A DNA stretch of 64,000 bases from Hyphomicrobiales bacterium. GTDB lineage: Bacteria; Pseudomonadota; Alphaproteobacteria; Rhizobiales; Rhizobiaceae. Shown one piece after another: positions 16,598 through 25,159 of this stretch. Both the position numbers and the translations under genes were made by a program. The notes under the pieces were generated by a model that had not been told where the DNA came from, did no database searches, and worked only from the letters and a program-made list of their open reading frames with translations. The stretch is taken from the NCBI GenBank assembly GCA_900469475.1, contig UBXG01000001.1, forward strand, positions 96,319-160,318. The letters run 5' to 3'. Position 1 is the first letter of the stretch; every line of letters starts with the position of its first letter.

Positions 16598-17659
16598 TTA
16601 GAGTGGCGGGCGTTCTCCCGCCCATGCGTCCTGAAGCAGCGTTCGGATCGAGGCTCGGTCGATCGGCCGCGGATTGGCATAAGGGTTGCGAGTGGCGATT
16701 TCGGCGGCGCGGTCGAGATCGCTCTCGGTGAGGCCGAAATCCTTCAGCGCCAGCGGCGAGCCAACGGATTTGGCGAAATCGTAGAGCCCCTGGCCCGGCG
16801 TGCCACCGAAAATGTCCCCGATCGGTGCAAGCAGCTCCGGCACCGCCGCAGCATTGAAGCCGATCGTATGCGGCAGCATGATCGCGTGTGTCTCTGCATG
16901 CGGCGTGTCGAAACTGCCACCCAGCGTGTGGCAAATCTTGTGATGCAGCGACATGGAAATTTGCCCAAGCACGGTGCCGCAGAGCCAGGCGCCGTAGAGT
17001 GCCTTTTCCCGCGCCTCGGCATCCCGCGACGTCTTGACGATCACCGGCAGCGCCTCGGCAAAGGCGCGCATACCCTCGATCGCCATCATGGTAGTGATGG
17101 GGTTGCGGTCATCGGCATAGAGACCTTCGGCGGCGTGCGCGATGGCATTGAGCCCGCTGGTGATGCTCATAGCGACCGGCAGGCCAAGCGTCAGTTCAGG
17201 ATCGTAGATGACCACCTCCGGCACGATCTTCGGGCTGCGAACCGTCGTCTTGATGCCGCTTTCCGTCTGACCGAGGATCGGCGTTACTTCCGAACCGGCG
17301 TAGGTGGTCGGCACGACAATCTGGTGAATGTCGGTACGGTAGGCCATTGCCTTGCCAAGACCGGTGGTCGAGCCGCCGCCGAGCGACACGACGCAATCGG
17401 CCTGAAGCGCGGCCGCGCGCGCCAGGGCCTGCTCGGTGACATCGACCGGGGTGTGCATCGTCGCACCCGCGAACGTGCCCACGGCAAGCGCGCCAAGACG
17501 AGCGGCCAGCGCCTCGCCGTCAGCGGCCTGCTGCGGCGTCGTCAGCACTAGCGCGCGGCGGCAGCCCAGCGTCTCGATCCATGGGGCAACACCGGCGCTC
17601 GCTCCGGAAGCAAAGACGACGCGTGTCGAATGCGGCTGATAGGAAAAATCGAGTGTCAT
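16598..17659 (-). CDS. Maleylacetate reductase
   Basis: A 353-residue iron-type alcohol dehydrogenase-like protein. Maleylacetate reductases reduce maleylacetate to 3-oxoadipate with NAD(P)H, the step after hydroxyquinol cleavage. Visible are the nucleotide-binding block VSLGGGSTTGLGKAMAYRT, PTTYAGSEVTPILGQTESG, which is typical of this branch, and the His-rich segment SLHHKICHTLGGSFDTPHAE, followed by AIMLPH. The ATG overlaps the stop of the hydroxyquinol dioxygenase gene by four bases, which strongly supports the pathway assignment. It is followed after 35 bases by the importer binding protein. Confidence 0.9.
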   Translation of the reverse strand: MTLDFSYQPHSTRVVFASGASAGVAPWIETLGCRRALVLTTPQQAADGEALAARLGALAVGTFAGATMHTPVDVTEQALARAAALQADCVVSLGGGSTTGLGKAMAYRTDIHQIVVPTTYAGSEVTPILGQTESGIKTTVRSPKIVPEVVIYDPELTLGLPVAMSITSGLNAIAHAAEGLYADDRNPITTMMAIEGMRAFAEALPVIVKTSRDAEAREKALYGAWLCGTVLGQISMSLHHKICHTLGGSFDTPHAETHAIMLPHTIGFNAAAVPELLAPIGDIFGGTPGQGLYDFAKSVGSPLALKDFGLTESDLDRAAEIATRNPYANPRPIDRASIRTLLQDAWAGERPPL

Positions 17660-18537
17660 GCTGACCTGCGCTCCTCTCGCGCCCGCACCATTACGAAGGT
17701 GAAATCGAGCGACCAGCCATTGTCCCTGACCGGCACCGGCCCATCGAGGCTGCCAACGGGCAGGAAGGTGCCAACCAGCTCCTGCTTGACGCCAAATAGT
17801 GCGTCCTGCGACAGATGCGGATCGCGCCCGTCATAGACGTGGGTGCTGATCGTCTGGAAGCCGGGCGCAGTGATAGTAAAATGGAGATGCGCGGGGCGGC
17901 GCAGCGGATAGCCAATCGCATGCAGCATCCGTCCGACCGGTCCGTCGCAGGGCACGGTATAACCGCCCGGCCGAACCGTCCTATAGGAAAAGCCGCCATC
18001 TGCGTCGGTGCTGAAAACGCCGCGCAGATTGAACTCCGGCTGGAGATCCGGCTGCTGGTTCTCGTAAAATCCCTGCGCATTCGCCTGCCACGTCTCAACC
18101 ATCGCGCCGGCGACCGGATTTCCGTCGAGGTCGGTGACGCGGGCATTGACAGCCAGCGGCTCGCCGATGCCGTCGAGCGATATATCCGCACCCGACATAA
18201 GCTGCGGCGCATCGGCGCGGTAGAACGGGCCGCGCACGGTGTTGGGCGTAGCACCCTTCGGTCGGCGGGTGTTGATCTCCTCCACCAGCGCCGTCACACC
18301 CAGAAGATCGGAGAGCAGTACCCATTCTTGCCGCTTATGATCACTTGCGTGACCAACTTCGGTCAGAAATTCGATGGCGTGTCGCCAGTCCGCATGGGTC
18401 GGCCGTGTTTCCTTGATGGCCTGGTGGATATGTCCGACCAACGCGGTAAGGAAGGCTGGCAGCGGTCCTGCACACTGCGCCAGTCGCTCTGCCACAAGGG
18501 CAGCCGAATCCGCTTCTGTAAAAGATGTGATCCCCAT
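17656..18537 (-). CDS. Hydroxyquinol 1,2-dioxygenase (intradiol), copy 2
   Basis: A 293-residue intradiol dioxygenase heading the nine-gene operon. Iron ligands are Y158 (GFYENQ), Y193 (GGYTVPCDG), H216 and H218 (RPAHLHF). It aligns by eye with the enzyme at 9145-10032 throughout (LLSDLLGVTALVEEINTRRP, GPFYRADAPQL) but is clearly diverged, for example in the N terminus and the CDG instead of DDG after the second Tyr ligand. Overlap with maleylacetate reductase makes hydroxyquinol the most likely substrate. A GAGGAGG site lies before the ATG. The divergent LysR gene starts 79 bases away. Confidence 0.87.
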   Translation of the reverse strand: MGITSFTEADSAALVAERLAQCAGPLPAFLTALVGHIHQAIKETRPTHADWRHAIEFLTEVGHASDHKRQEWVLLSDLLGVTALVEEINTRRPKGATPNTVRGPFYRADAPQLMSGADISLDGIGEPLAVNARVTDLDGNPVAGAMVETWQANAQGFYENQQPDLQPEFNLRGVFSTDADGGFSYRTVRPGGYTVPCDGPVGRMLHAIGYPLRRPAHLHFTITAPGFQTISTHVYDGRDPHLSQDALFGVKQELVGTFLPVGSLDGPVPVRDNGWSLDFTFVMVRAREERRSA

Positions 18538-18616
18538 ACTTCCTCCTCAACTGCATGTTATCAGTTCGAAACGTAGCAGTTGATGATTTTTCTCCTATTT
18601 AATATACCTGATTGCT
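18538..18616. promoter_or_regulatory. Divergent promoter region, hydroxyquinol operon / LysR copy 2
   Basis: This 79-base gap must hold both the nine-gene operon promoter and the lysR promoter. It is AT-rich at 18585-18606 and ends in a LysR-type box at the regulator start. The compact layout suits a regulator that represses itself and activates the operon. Confidence 0.55.
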
Positions 18617-18618
18617 AT
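18604..18618. promoter_or_regulatory. LysR-type T-N11-A box over the lysR start codon (copy 2)
   Basis: ATACCTGATTGCTAT fits T-N11-A with ATA/TAT ends and shares the right half-site TTGCTAT with the box at 8054-8068. In both places the box covers -13 to +2 relative to the ATG. Confidence 0.55.
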
Positions 18619-19567
18619 GAAGCTCGATGAACGACACCTGATTCAGCTTGCCGCCGTCGTACAGGCCGGCGGTGTGACGGAGGGCGCGGCCATGCTCGGG
18701 CTCACTCAGCCGGCGGTGTCGCGTACCCTTGCCATGCTGGAAAAGCGGCTCGGAGAACCGCTGTTCGTCAAGGGCCGGCGGCCGTTGCAGCCGACCCCGC
18801 TTGGCAGGGCGCTCGCCGACCACGGTCAAGCCATGCTGGTGGCAGCGCGCAAGGCCTCGTCGCTTGTCGACGGCTTCCGACACGGACGGACTGGCGTGGT
18901 GCGCGTCGGCGGCACGCCCTTCTTCATGGATGCGCTGATCTCCGGCATGATCGCCGAGTTCCAAAATGCCGCACCGGACGTGCGCATCGAGCAGAGCTAC
19001 GGTTACCTTCCGGATCTGCGGGCGGCGATCGACGCCGATCGGATCGACCTTGCCATTTGCCCGATCGACGTGCTGGACGAGGGCTCCGGCATGCGCTTCC
19101 AGGAGCTGCTTCCCGGCCGCAACGTCGTCGCCTGCCGTGTAACGCATCCGCTTCTCCTGAAACGCAAGCTCGCGCCTGCGGAACTCCTCGATTATCCCTG
19201 GATCGCCCCGCCCTCCGGCAGCCCGCTGTTTGCTGATCTGCACAGTCTCGTCCTCTCGCTCGGCGCCACCGAGGCGAAAATCCGCTATTCCGGCGGCTCG
19301 CTGGTGAGCGCAATCAACTATCTGAAGGCGAGCGATGCGCTCACCATCCTGCCGCACAGCGTCGTCTTCGCCTATCGCAACGACAAGTCGATCACGGCGC
19401 TGCCGGTCAATATTCCTCATCCCGAGCGCGCGCTCGGTCTCCTGCGGCGCACCGAGGAAATCCGCGTGCCGGCAGTCGAGGCCTTCTGCGCTCATATTCG
19501 CAAGAGCTTCGAAGACCTCAGACACCTGATCAAGCGCCATGAACAGGCGGTAATCTGGAGCCTCTGA
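18617..19567 (+). CDS. LysR-family regulator, copy 2
   Basis: A 316-residue LysR-type regulator, paralogous to 8067-9056. The helix-turn-helix is at about 5-64 (RHLIQLAAVVQAGGVTEGAA, MLGLTQPAVSRTLAMLEKRL) and the effector domain starts near 95 (GVVRVGGTPFFMDALISGMI). Divergent from the hydroxyquinol dioxygenase/maleylacetate reductase operon, it is its probable activator. It is convergent with operon 2, which ends 16 bases beyond it. The effector may be hydroxyquinol or a ring-cleavage product, by analogy with other LysR regulators of intradiol pathways. Confidence 0.87.
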   Translation: MKLDERHLIQLAAVVQAGGVTEGAAMLGLTQPAVSRTLAMLEKRLGEPLFVKGRRPLQPTPLGRALADHGQAMLVAARKASSLVDGFRHGRTGVVRVGGTPFFMDALISGMIAEFQNAAPDVRIEQSYGYLPDLRAAIDADRIDLAICPIDVLDEGSGMRFQELLPGRNVVACRVTHPLLLKRKLAPAELLDYPWIAPPSGSPLFADLHSLVLSLGATEAKIRYSGGSLVSAINYLKASDALTILPHSVVFAYRNDKSITALPVNIPHPERALGLLRRTEEIRVPAVEAFCAHIRKSFEDLRHLIKRHEQAVIWSL

Positions 19568-19583
19568 AGGCTTACGGCGCTCC

Positions 19584-20180
19584 TCAAAAGGTTGCCGAAT
19601 CGTCAGGCCACAAGAACAACGGCGCCAGGCCGGCGTCAGCGATCGGGCGCAGTCCATGCCAGCCGCGATTGGCATAGACCAACGCGTCATCCGCCAGCCC
19701 CTCTCCTGCCCCGGGTGAAGCCTCAAGAAGTTCGGCTGAGACAAGGCAGGCTCCGGGGACCGGAAACAGTCCGCGAACCGCCGCCCGGAACCAGAGGCCG
19801 ACATCCGGATAATACGGCTCGCCGCTATCAAGCCGCGCCCAACGGATGTCAGTCCCGAAGCGGTCCTTGCCACGGGTAGCGCAGAACCGGGCAAGTTTCA
19901 TGTCGCTGCGGCGTACGAAATGCACGACCACCGTCTCAGCCCGGCGCACGGCGTGCGCACTGGAGGAATTATCCGACAGGGAGAAAGCAACCGTCGGCGG
20001 CGAGGCGCTGATCGAGATCAGCGAGCTCACCGTCAGAGCCACTGGCCCGTCTCCGGGATCGGCGGTGATGATGGCGACACCCGCCGGATGGTGGCGGAAG
20101 GCCATCATGAAAGCCTCTGCCACGCCAACGCCGGCCGTCGGTTGAGCTGCCCGCTCCTGCTTTTCGGACCGCGCCGTCAT
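19584..20180 (-). CDS. Flavin reductase of a two-component monooxygenase
   Basis: A 198-residue protein of the HpaC/HsaB-like flavin reductase family, which supplies reduced FMN or FAD to a partner oxygenase. Visible elements are FRHHPAGVAIITADPGDGPV, ALTVSSLISISASPPTVAFS, where the flavin-binding T-S-S lies, then FVRRSDMKLARFCA. ATG 20180 overlaps the stop of the monooxygenase gene by four bases, so the pair is translationally coupled. The C-terminal part (from about 110) is longer and less conserved, ending with PLFLWPDDSATF. It is the last gene of operon 2. Confidence 0.83.
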   Translation of the reverse strand: MTARSEKQERAAQPTAGVGVAEAFMMAFRHHPAGVAIITADPGDGPVALTVSSLISISASPPTVAFSLSDNSSSAHAVRRAETVVVHFVRRSDMKLARFCATRGKDRFGTDIRWARLDSGEPYYPDVGLWFRAAVRGLFPVPGACLVSAELLEASPGAGEGLADDALVYANRGWHGLRPIADAGLAPLFLWPDDSATF

Positions 20181-21403
20181 TTCTTCTCGACCAGATCGTA
20201 GAACTGCCAGACGCGGTCGTTCCATAGCCCGCCGATCTCGCGGCCGGCGGCGCCGACAATGTTAGTGTTAATCGTGAAGTGGTTGGCCGCCACCAGCATC
20301 TCGCGGTAGGTGCGCTGCATAATGCCATCGCGCAGCGACGCACCACCGGCAGCGCGATAGACGAAGTGGCATGCATCCACGCCCGCCTCGTGCACTTCCG
20401 ACTTGGCGAGATGCACGAGGGTGATCTGGCGCGTCGAGACGCGCTTGCCCGCCTCGATCGAGGCCTCCACGTCGCGCCAGACCTCAAACAAAAAGGCGCG
20501 GGCGGCGCGCACGCGGGCTTCCGCCCGGCTGTAATCGAACCAAAATTTATCACTCTCGCCGAGCATGCCGGCGCGGCCGGTTTTGGTCACAGCAAACTTG
20601 GCCATTTCATCGAGCATACGGCGGGATGCGCCGATCGCCCAGCCTGAATGGCCGATGGCAGCCAGCCCGACGACGCCGAGGCTGAAGAATTCCTTCTGGC
20701 GCTGCGGCTCGGCGGTCATGATCGGAAAAACCATGTCGTCGGCGATGAAGACGTCCTTGGCGTCGTAGTCGATGCTGCCGGTGCCCTGCAGGCCGAGCAC
20801 GCTCCAATTGCCGAGCAGTCCATGCTCGCCGACCGGTGCGTGGGCGCAAAGCACCACGACATTACCATTCTCATCCTTGGCCGGATGACCGTTACCGTCG
20901 TCGAGCAGGGCGGCGGTATGGGTGAATGTCGCGTGGTGAATGCCGCTTGCATAGGACCATTTGCCGTTCAGCAGATAGCCGCCATCGACTTTCTTTAGCA
21001 TGCCGGTTGGCGTGCCCTGCCCCGAAAAACGGTTGTCCGTGCCGCCGCCGAAGAGCCGCGAGATCGCAGTGTCGGGCAGGAAGGCGGCAGACATCGCCCC
21101 GATGCAGGCATGCACCATCGACACCCAGCCGGCAGCGCCACTGTGGTAGGTGATGGCTTCGATCAGCTGCAGGCCTTGCGTCGGCGAAAGCTGTGCGCCG
21201 CCGAGTTCCTCGGTCGCGAAGATATGTGACATACGCAGCGGCTTCAGCGCCTCGAAAGTGGGCTCGTTCAGCTTGCCGAGCTTTTCGGTGGCCACGGCGT
21301 TTTCTTCAAGAACCGGCCCGATCTTGCTGATATGCTCGAGAAGGCTGCCGAAGTTTGTCTTGGTGCCCCAATATCCGGCACTATGTTTCAAAGGTGCGTT
21401 CAT
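20177..21403 (-). CDS. Acyl-CoA-dehydrogenase-like flavin monooxygenase (HsaA/group D type)
   Basis: A 408-residue flavoprotein with the acyl-CoA dehydrogenase fold, coupled to a flavin reductase. Such oxygenase components (HsaA, p-hydroxyphenylacetate hydroxylase C2 type) use reduced flavin and O2 to hydroxylate phenols. The N-terminal helical domain runs to about 125, the middle beta domain includes GKWSYASGIHHATFTHTAALL and SVLGLQGTGSIDYDAKDVFI, and the C-terminal helical bundle follows. GGAGG is placed before ATG 21403. With the upstream hydrolase and dehydrogenases it likely hydroxylates the ring of an imported phenolic. A true acyl-CoA dehydrogenase is less likely because of the reductase partner and the missing catalytic Glu context. 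Confidence 0.8.
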   Translation of the reverse strand: MNAPLKHSAGYWGTKTNFGSLLEHISKIGPVLEENAVATEKLGKLNEPTFEALKPLRMSHIFATEELGGAQLSPTQGLQLIEAITYHSGAAGWVSMVHACIGAMSAAFLPDTAISRLFGGGTDNRFSGQGTPTGMLKKVDGGYLLNGKWSYASGIHHATFTHTAALLDDGNGHPAKDENGNVVVLCAHAPVGEHGLLGNWSVLGLQGTGSIDYDAKDVFIADDMVFPIMTAEPQRQKEFFSLGVVGLAAIGHSGWAIGASRRMLDEMAKFAVTKTGRAGMLGESDKFWFDYSRAEARVRAARAFLFEVWRDVEASIEAGKRVSTRQITLVHLAKSEVHEAGVDACHFVYRAAGGASLRDGIMQRTYREMLVAANHFTINTNIVGAAGREIGGLWNDRVWQFYDLVEKK

Positions 21404-21446
21404 CTGTTCCTCCTGACAATCTGGTGTGTTCTCGCGGCAAGCTGTC

Positions 21447-22226
21447 TCAGCCGGCAAGGAAATCGCCGATGGCGTTCACCACGCGCGGGTTCTCCTGCAT
21501 GGCGAAATGGCCGACCTCCGGCACCACGAGGGTGCGGGCGTTCGGGATTCGTTTCTCCCAGATCGGCGCCTGCGAAGCGGGCAGCATTCGGTCCTTCTCG
21601 CCCCAGACGATCAGCGTCTCGTTCGGGATGCGGGAAAGCCAGAGGCCGAGATTGGGATGGCCCATGCCGTGGGCCTTGACGATGTTGCCGAGCGCCCGCG
21701 CCTCCTTCTCGCAGGCGGCAAGGAAGGTGTCGAGCGGTGGGCATTCGGCTCCGCCCGGAAAATAACGCAGGGCAACGTCGACATTATGCGAGAGATAGCC
21801 GGGTAGCGCCTCAGGCCCGATCGCCGACAGGTCGGCGCCGGGGTGATCTGGATCGTTGAGGCCAGCCGGCGCATTCAGCACCAGCTTGCCAAAACGCTCG
21901 CCGGCGACGACGGCCATTTCGGCGGCCATCCAGCCGCCCATGGAATGGCCGAGGAGATGCGGTCGATCAAGATCGAGGGCGGCGACCAGATGCAGGTTGT
22001 GGACAATGATGTCCTGCATGCCGGTGACATGCGGCGCCTCGTCACTGTCGCCAAAGCCGGGATGGTGGGGCAAATAGACGCGGAAGCGATCGGCGAGGCC
22101 CCGCGCCCATTCCGTGCCTTCGATGGTGGCGGCGCCATGCAGCGCGAGCACGGCCGGGCCTTTGCCGATGACTCGTACAGCGGTCGCGACGCCCTCGATG
22201 TCGTAATGCACCGTTTCGAAATTCAT
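21447..22226 (-). CDS. Alpha/beta hydrolase
   Basis: A 259-residue alpha/beta hydrolase with a full catalytic set: GHSMGGWM (Ser nucleophile, about residue 93), GEKDRMLP (Asp) and VPEVGHFAMQ (His). The oxyanion region is VLALHGAATIEGTEWARG and the HPGFGDSD loop is of the type seen in meta-cleavage-product and ester hydrolases. ATG 22226 has GGAGG upstream; the longer frame to 22571 is not supported. In this operon it could hydrolyse an ester or a C-C bond of a ring-fission product, but no extradiol dioxygenase is encoded in operon 2, so ester or lactone hydrolysis of the substrate is at least as likely. Confidence 0.8.
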   Translation of the reverse strand: MNFETVHYDIEGVATAVRVIGKGPAVLALHGAATIEGTEWARGLADRFRVYLPHHPGFGDSDEAPHVTGMQDIIVHNLHLVAALDLDRPHLLGHSMGGWMAAEMAVVAGERFGKLVLNAPAGLNDPDHPGADLSAIGPEALPGYLSHNVDVALRYFPGGAECPPLDTFLAACEKEARALGNIVKAHGMGHPNLGLWLSRIPNETLIVWGEKDRMLPASQAPIWEKRIPNARTLVVPEVGHFAMQENPRVVNAIGDFLAG

Positions 22227-22249
22227 TCCAATCCTCCTCCAATGCCGTT

Positions 22250-23263
22250 TCAGCCGACTGCGGGCATAATCAGCACCTTGCATTGCGTTGTGCGCCGCCT
22301 GAGCGCCTCGAATGCGTCTGGTACAGCGGCAAGACCGATCCAGCCGGTCACCAGTGCCTGCGGCCGATGGCGGCCGGGGCCGAGCGCCTGCAGCGCCATG
22401 TCGAACTCCGCCATGGTAAAGAACACGGCGAAGATCACCTGTATTTCCTTGGAAATCGCGGCAAATGGATCCCATGTGTCGCCGCCGACGCAGAGGCCGA
22501 CCGCGACCACCGTGCCGTGCACGCGTACCAGCCGACAGGCAGCATCGATCAACCCGCGTTTGCCGACGCATTCAAAGACGATGTCCGGTGCGCCTCCGGT
22601 CAATGCGCGAAACTCCTCCGCCAGGCCCTCACCCGAGAGAGCAAAGGCGGTAGCGCCTATTTCTGCCGCGCGCTCTGCCTGATGGCGGTTCAGATCGGCA
22701 ACGACGACATGGGCGGCGCCGAGCCGTCTGGCCCAAAAGGCGACGAGCAGGCCGATCGGGCCTGCACCGAGGACCAGCACACGGTTGCCCGGCTTCAACC
22801 CCGAACGCGTGACCGCATGCAGGCCGACTGCAACCGGCTCGGCCAGAGCCCCCTCCTCGGTCGGCAAATCGTCCGGCAGCCGACGGCACTGACGGGCAGC
22901 GACGGTGATGAATTCAGCATAGCCGCCGCCGATCAGCCGCATCTCGGCGCACCACGCGGGTTCGCCGCGCGAGCAGCTGTCGCAATGACCGCAGCCGCGC
23001 ATCGGCGCGACGGCGACCCGGTCGCCGGATTTGAAATTCGCGACCTTAGTGCCACAGGCCACCGCTTCGCCGGAAATTTCATGGCCGAGGACGCCGCCTC
23101 TTTTGAGCGCGAAGGTTTCGGGATCTTCCGTCATGTGCAGGTCGGAGCCGCAAATGCCGCAGGCGGCAACGCGCAGCAATACCTCGTCGGCGCCGGGTTG
23201 CGGCGTTTCGATCGTTTTGACATCGAGCGGTCGTCCGACTGCCTCGAATAATGCCGCCCTCAT
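22250..23263 (-). CDS. Zinc-dependent alcohol dehydrogenase (MDR family)
   Basis: A 337-residue medium-chain dehydrogenase/reductase. Catalytic zinc residues are in CGICGSDLH and VLGHEISGEA. The four structural-zinc cysteines lie in RGCGHCDSCSRGEPAWCAE, and the Rossmann motif is VLVLGAGPIGLLVAFWA. The start at 23263 overlaps the LivM stop (ATGA); the open frame extends far upstream, but that is antisense-frame noise over the permease gene. It probably oxidises an alcohol side chain of the imported aromatic with NAD+, together with the SDR at the head of the operon. Confidence 0.85.
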   Translation of the reverse strand: MRAALFEAVGRPLDVKTIETPQPGADEVLLRVAACGICGSDLHMTEDPETFALKRGGVLGHEISGEAVACGTKVANFKSGDRVAVAPMRGCGHCDSCSRGEPAWCAEMRLIGGGYAEFITVAARQCRRLPDDLPTEEGALAEPVAVGLHAVTRSGLKPGNRVLVLGAGPIGLLVAFWARRLGAAHVVVADLNRHQAERAAEIGATAFALSGEGLAEEFRALTGGAPDIVFECVGKRGLIDAACRLVRVHGTVVAVGLCVGGDTWDPFAAISKEIQVIFAVFFTMAEFDMALQALGPGRHRPQALVTGWIGLAAVPDAFEALRRRTTQCKVLIMPAVG

Positions 23264-24297
23264 CGCGGGTCCTCCAGAAGCGTGCGCCTCGTCGGGAACC
23301 AGGAGGCGTTTGTGGCCTTCTGGATCAATCCCCACAGACCACCGCGGGCAAAAAGGGCCATGATGAGGGTGAGCAGCCCGAGGACGACGAGATAGGTGGC
23401 GCCGTACTGTCCGAATAGACGGTCGGCGACAAAATAGACAAGCGCGCCAATCAGCACCCCTTCGAGCGAGCCGAGCCCGCCGACCATGACGATGAAGATC
23501 GACACGTTCGCCCAGGTCGGGCTGTAGGCAGCCGGCGGCGTGATGCGTAGCTGCGCCATGAAGTAGATGGCACCGGCAAGGCCGGTACCGACGGCGGCGG
23601 CCACCCAGATCAGGAATTTCAGGAGGCCGACGTTGACGCCCTGGCTTGCCGCGGCAATCGGATTGTCGCGGACGGCGACCAGCGCCAAGCCATAGCGCGA
23701 ACGCAACAGCAGATAGCTGCCACCAACGGCGACAAGCAGCATCAGTGCCGCCAGTACCGAAATGCCGATTGCGCGTTCGCCAGGCGTATAGCTCGACATG
23801 ACACGCAAGCTCATGCCGGCGCCGGCATTGACATAGCTGAAGACGGACGTGGCAAGGCGCATGACTTCCGCCACCACCCAGGTGCCGATGGCGAAATATG
23901 GGCCATCGAGCCGATGCAGCAGGCCATAGGTGAGCGCCGCCAGTATCGCCGGTGCGATGACCGACAAAGGCACGGCGAGGAAGGGGCTCAAGCCCCAAAG
24001 CTGCGCCATGATGAACATCGCATAGGCGGCCGCACCGACGAAGGCCTGCTGGCCCACGGAGACAAGGCCACCATAACCGGCGAGCAGGTTCCACATCTGC
24101 GCGACAGTGATGTAGCAGCACAGTTCGACAACGTCGCGGATGAGGCCTTGGCTTGCCCAGAGCGGCATCGAAGCGACGGCCGCGAGCAGCGCGACGCTGA
24201 TTACGAGTGCAATCAGGCTCGAGCGCGTCTGACGCTGTACGCGCACGGCGGGCCGCGGGATGGCATCAGTCATACAGGCGGCGAACGCATTGGTCAC
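23260..24297 (-). CDS. Liv-type ABC permease, LivM family (aromatic importer 2)
   Basis: A 345-residue membrane permease with about nine hydrophobic segments from residue 28. Signatures: NLLAGYGGLVSVGQQAFVGA, RLDGPYFAIGTWVVAEVMRL and ALVAVRDNPIAAASQGV. The GTG at 24297 has AGGAAGGGG 8 bases upstream; an in-frame ATG at 24273 is the alternative. It starts 4 bases after the LivH stop. It resembles the permease at 11789-12907 but is clearly a separate lineage. Confidence 0.85.
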   Translation of the reverse strand: MTNAFAACMTDAIPRPAVRVQRQTRSSLIALVISVALLAAVASMPLWASQGLIRDVVELCCYITVAQMWNLLAGYGGLVSVGQQAFVGAAAYAMFIMAQLWGLSPFLAVPLSVIAPAILAALTYGLLHRLDGPYFAIGTWVVAEVMRLATSVFSYVNAGAGMSLRVMSSYTPGERAIGISVLAALMLLVAVGGSYLLLRSRYGLALVAVRDNPIAAASQGVNVGLLKFLIWVAAAVGTGLAGAIYFMAQLRITPPAAYSPTWANVSIFIVMVGGLGSLEGVLIGALVYFVADRLFGQYGATYLVVLGLLTLIMALFARGGLWGLIQKATNASWFPTRRTLLEDPR

Positions 24298-24301
24298 GGC
24301 T

Positions 24302-25159
24302 TCAACCCCTTCCTAGGAAGCCCTGGGGACGCAGGGCGAGGATGATCAGAAAAACGAGGTGGCCGGCGAGGATCCCGAACCCGGGATCGATGCGGAAGCC
24401 GACAGACTGACTGACCCCGAGCGCCATCGCTCCGAAAAAGGCGCCCCAGATCGAGCCCATGCCGCCGATGATGACAGCCTCGAAGGCGTAGATCAGCTGG
24501 AACGCCCCGTCGGCAGGCGCCACGGTCGAACGCAACGACTGGAAGACCGCGGCAAAGCCGAGGATCGCGACAGCGATTGCCGTTGCCCCGGTGTAGACCG
24601 TCTTCGGGTTGACACCGGTCAGCGCCGCGGCTTCTACATCAGCCGAAGCTGCGCGTAGGGCACGGCCAAAGCGTGTCGAGCGCAACGCCACGTCGAGGCC
24701 GCCGGTCAGCACGGTCGCCGTCAGAAGCACGATCACTGGCAAGACGCCGACAAAGAGAGGCCCGAGTTGGAAGGAGGCATGCACGATGTCGCCGCCGCCT
24801 AGCGAGCGAGTGTCGGCTGACCATATCTGCAGCATGGCGTTCTGCAGGGCGATGGAGAGCCCGAAAGTGGCAATCAGCGAGGGAAGCGGATCGGCACCGA
24901 CGACACGGTTGAGGATGAGCCGCTGCAGGATGACGCCGATGACGGCCCCAAGCACCACGAGGATCACCAGTACCGACCACGGGCCGAGCGAGAAAGTGGT
25001 GGCCAGGCTGATGCCGATCAGCGCCAGGAGGATCACCAGGTCGCCATGGGTGATGTTGACGACGCGCATGACGCCGAACATCAGCGCCATGCCAAGCGCG
25101 TATTGGGCATAGAGGCCGCCGAGAAGAATGCCCTGGATGAGCCCGTCAAGCCACTGCAT
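24302..25159 (-). CDS. Liv-type ABC permease, LivH family (aromatic importer 2)
   Basis: A 285-residue membrane permease with about eight hydrophobic segments, beginning WLDGLIQGILLGGLYAQYAL and containing FGVMRVVNITHGDLVILLAL and IYAFEAVIIGGMGSIWGAFF. ATG 25159 lies inside the end of the LivF-type gene (14-base overlap). The frame is open further upstream to 25321, but that part is the antisense of LivF. It forms the channel with the LivM partner. Confidence 0.85.
   Translation of the reverse strand: MQWLDGLIQGILLGGLYAQYALGMALMFGVMRVVNITHGDLVILLALIGISLATTFSLGPWSVLVILVVLGAVIGVILQRLILNRVVGADPLPSLIATFGLSIALQNAMLQIWSADTRSLGGGDIVHASFQLGPLFVGVLPVIVLLTATVLTGGLDVALRSTRFGRALRAASADVEAAALTGVNPKTVYTGATAIAVAILGFAAVFQSLRSTVAPADGAFQLIYAFEAVIIGGMGSIWGAFFGAMALGVSQSVGFRIDPGFGILAGHLVFLIILALRPQGFLGRG

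Noticed and set aside
23264..24121. Apparent 286-residue N-terminal extension of the zinc alcohol dehydrogenase.
   Set aside because: It lies within the permease gene in another frame; the ATGA overlap start at 23263 and the normal enzyme length explain the gene.
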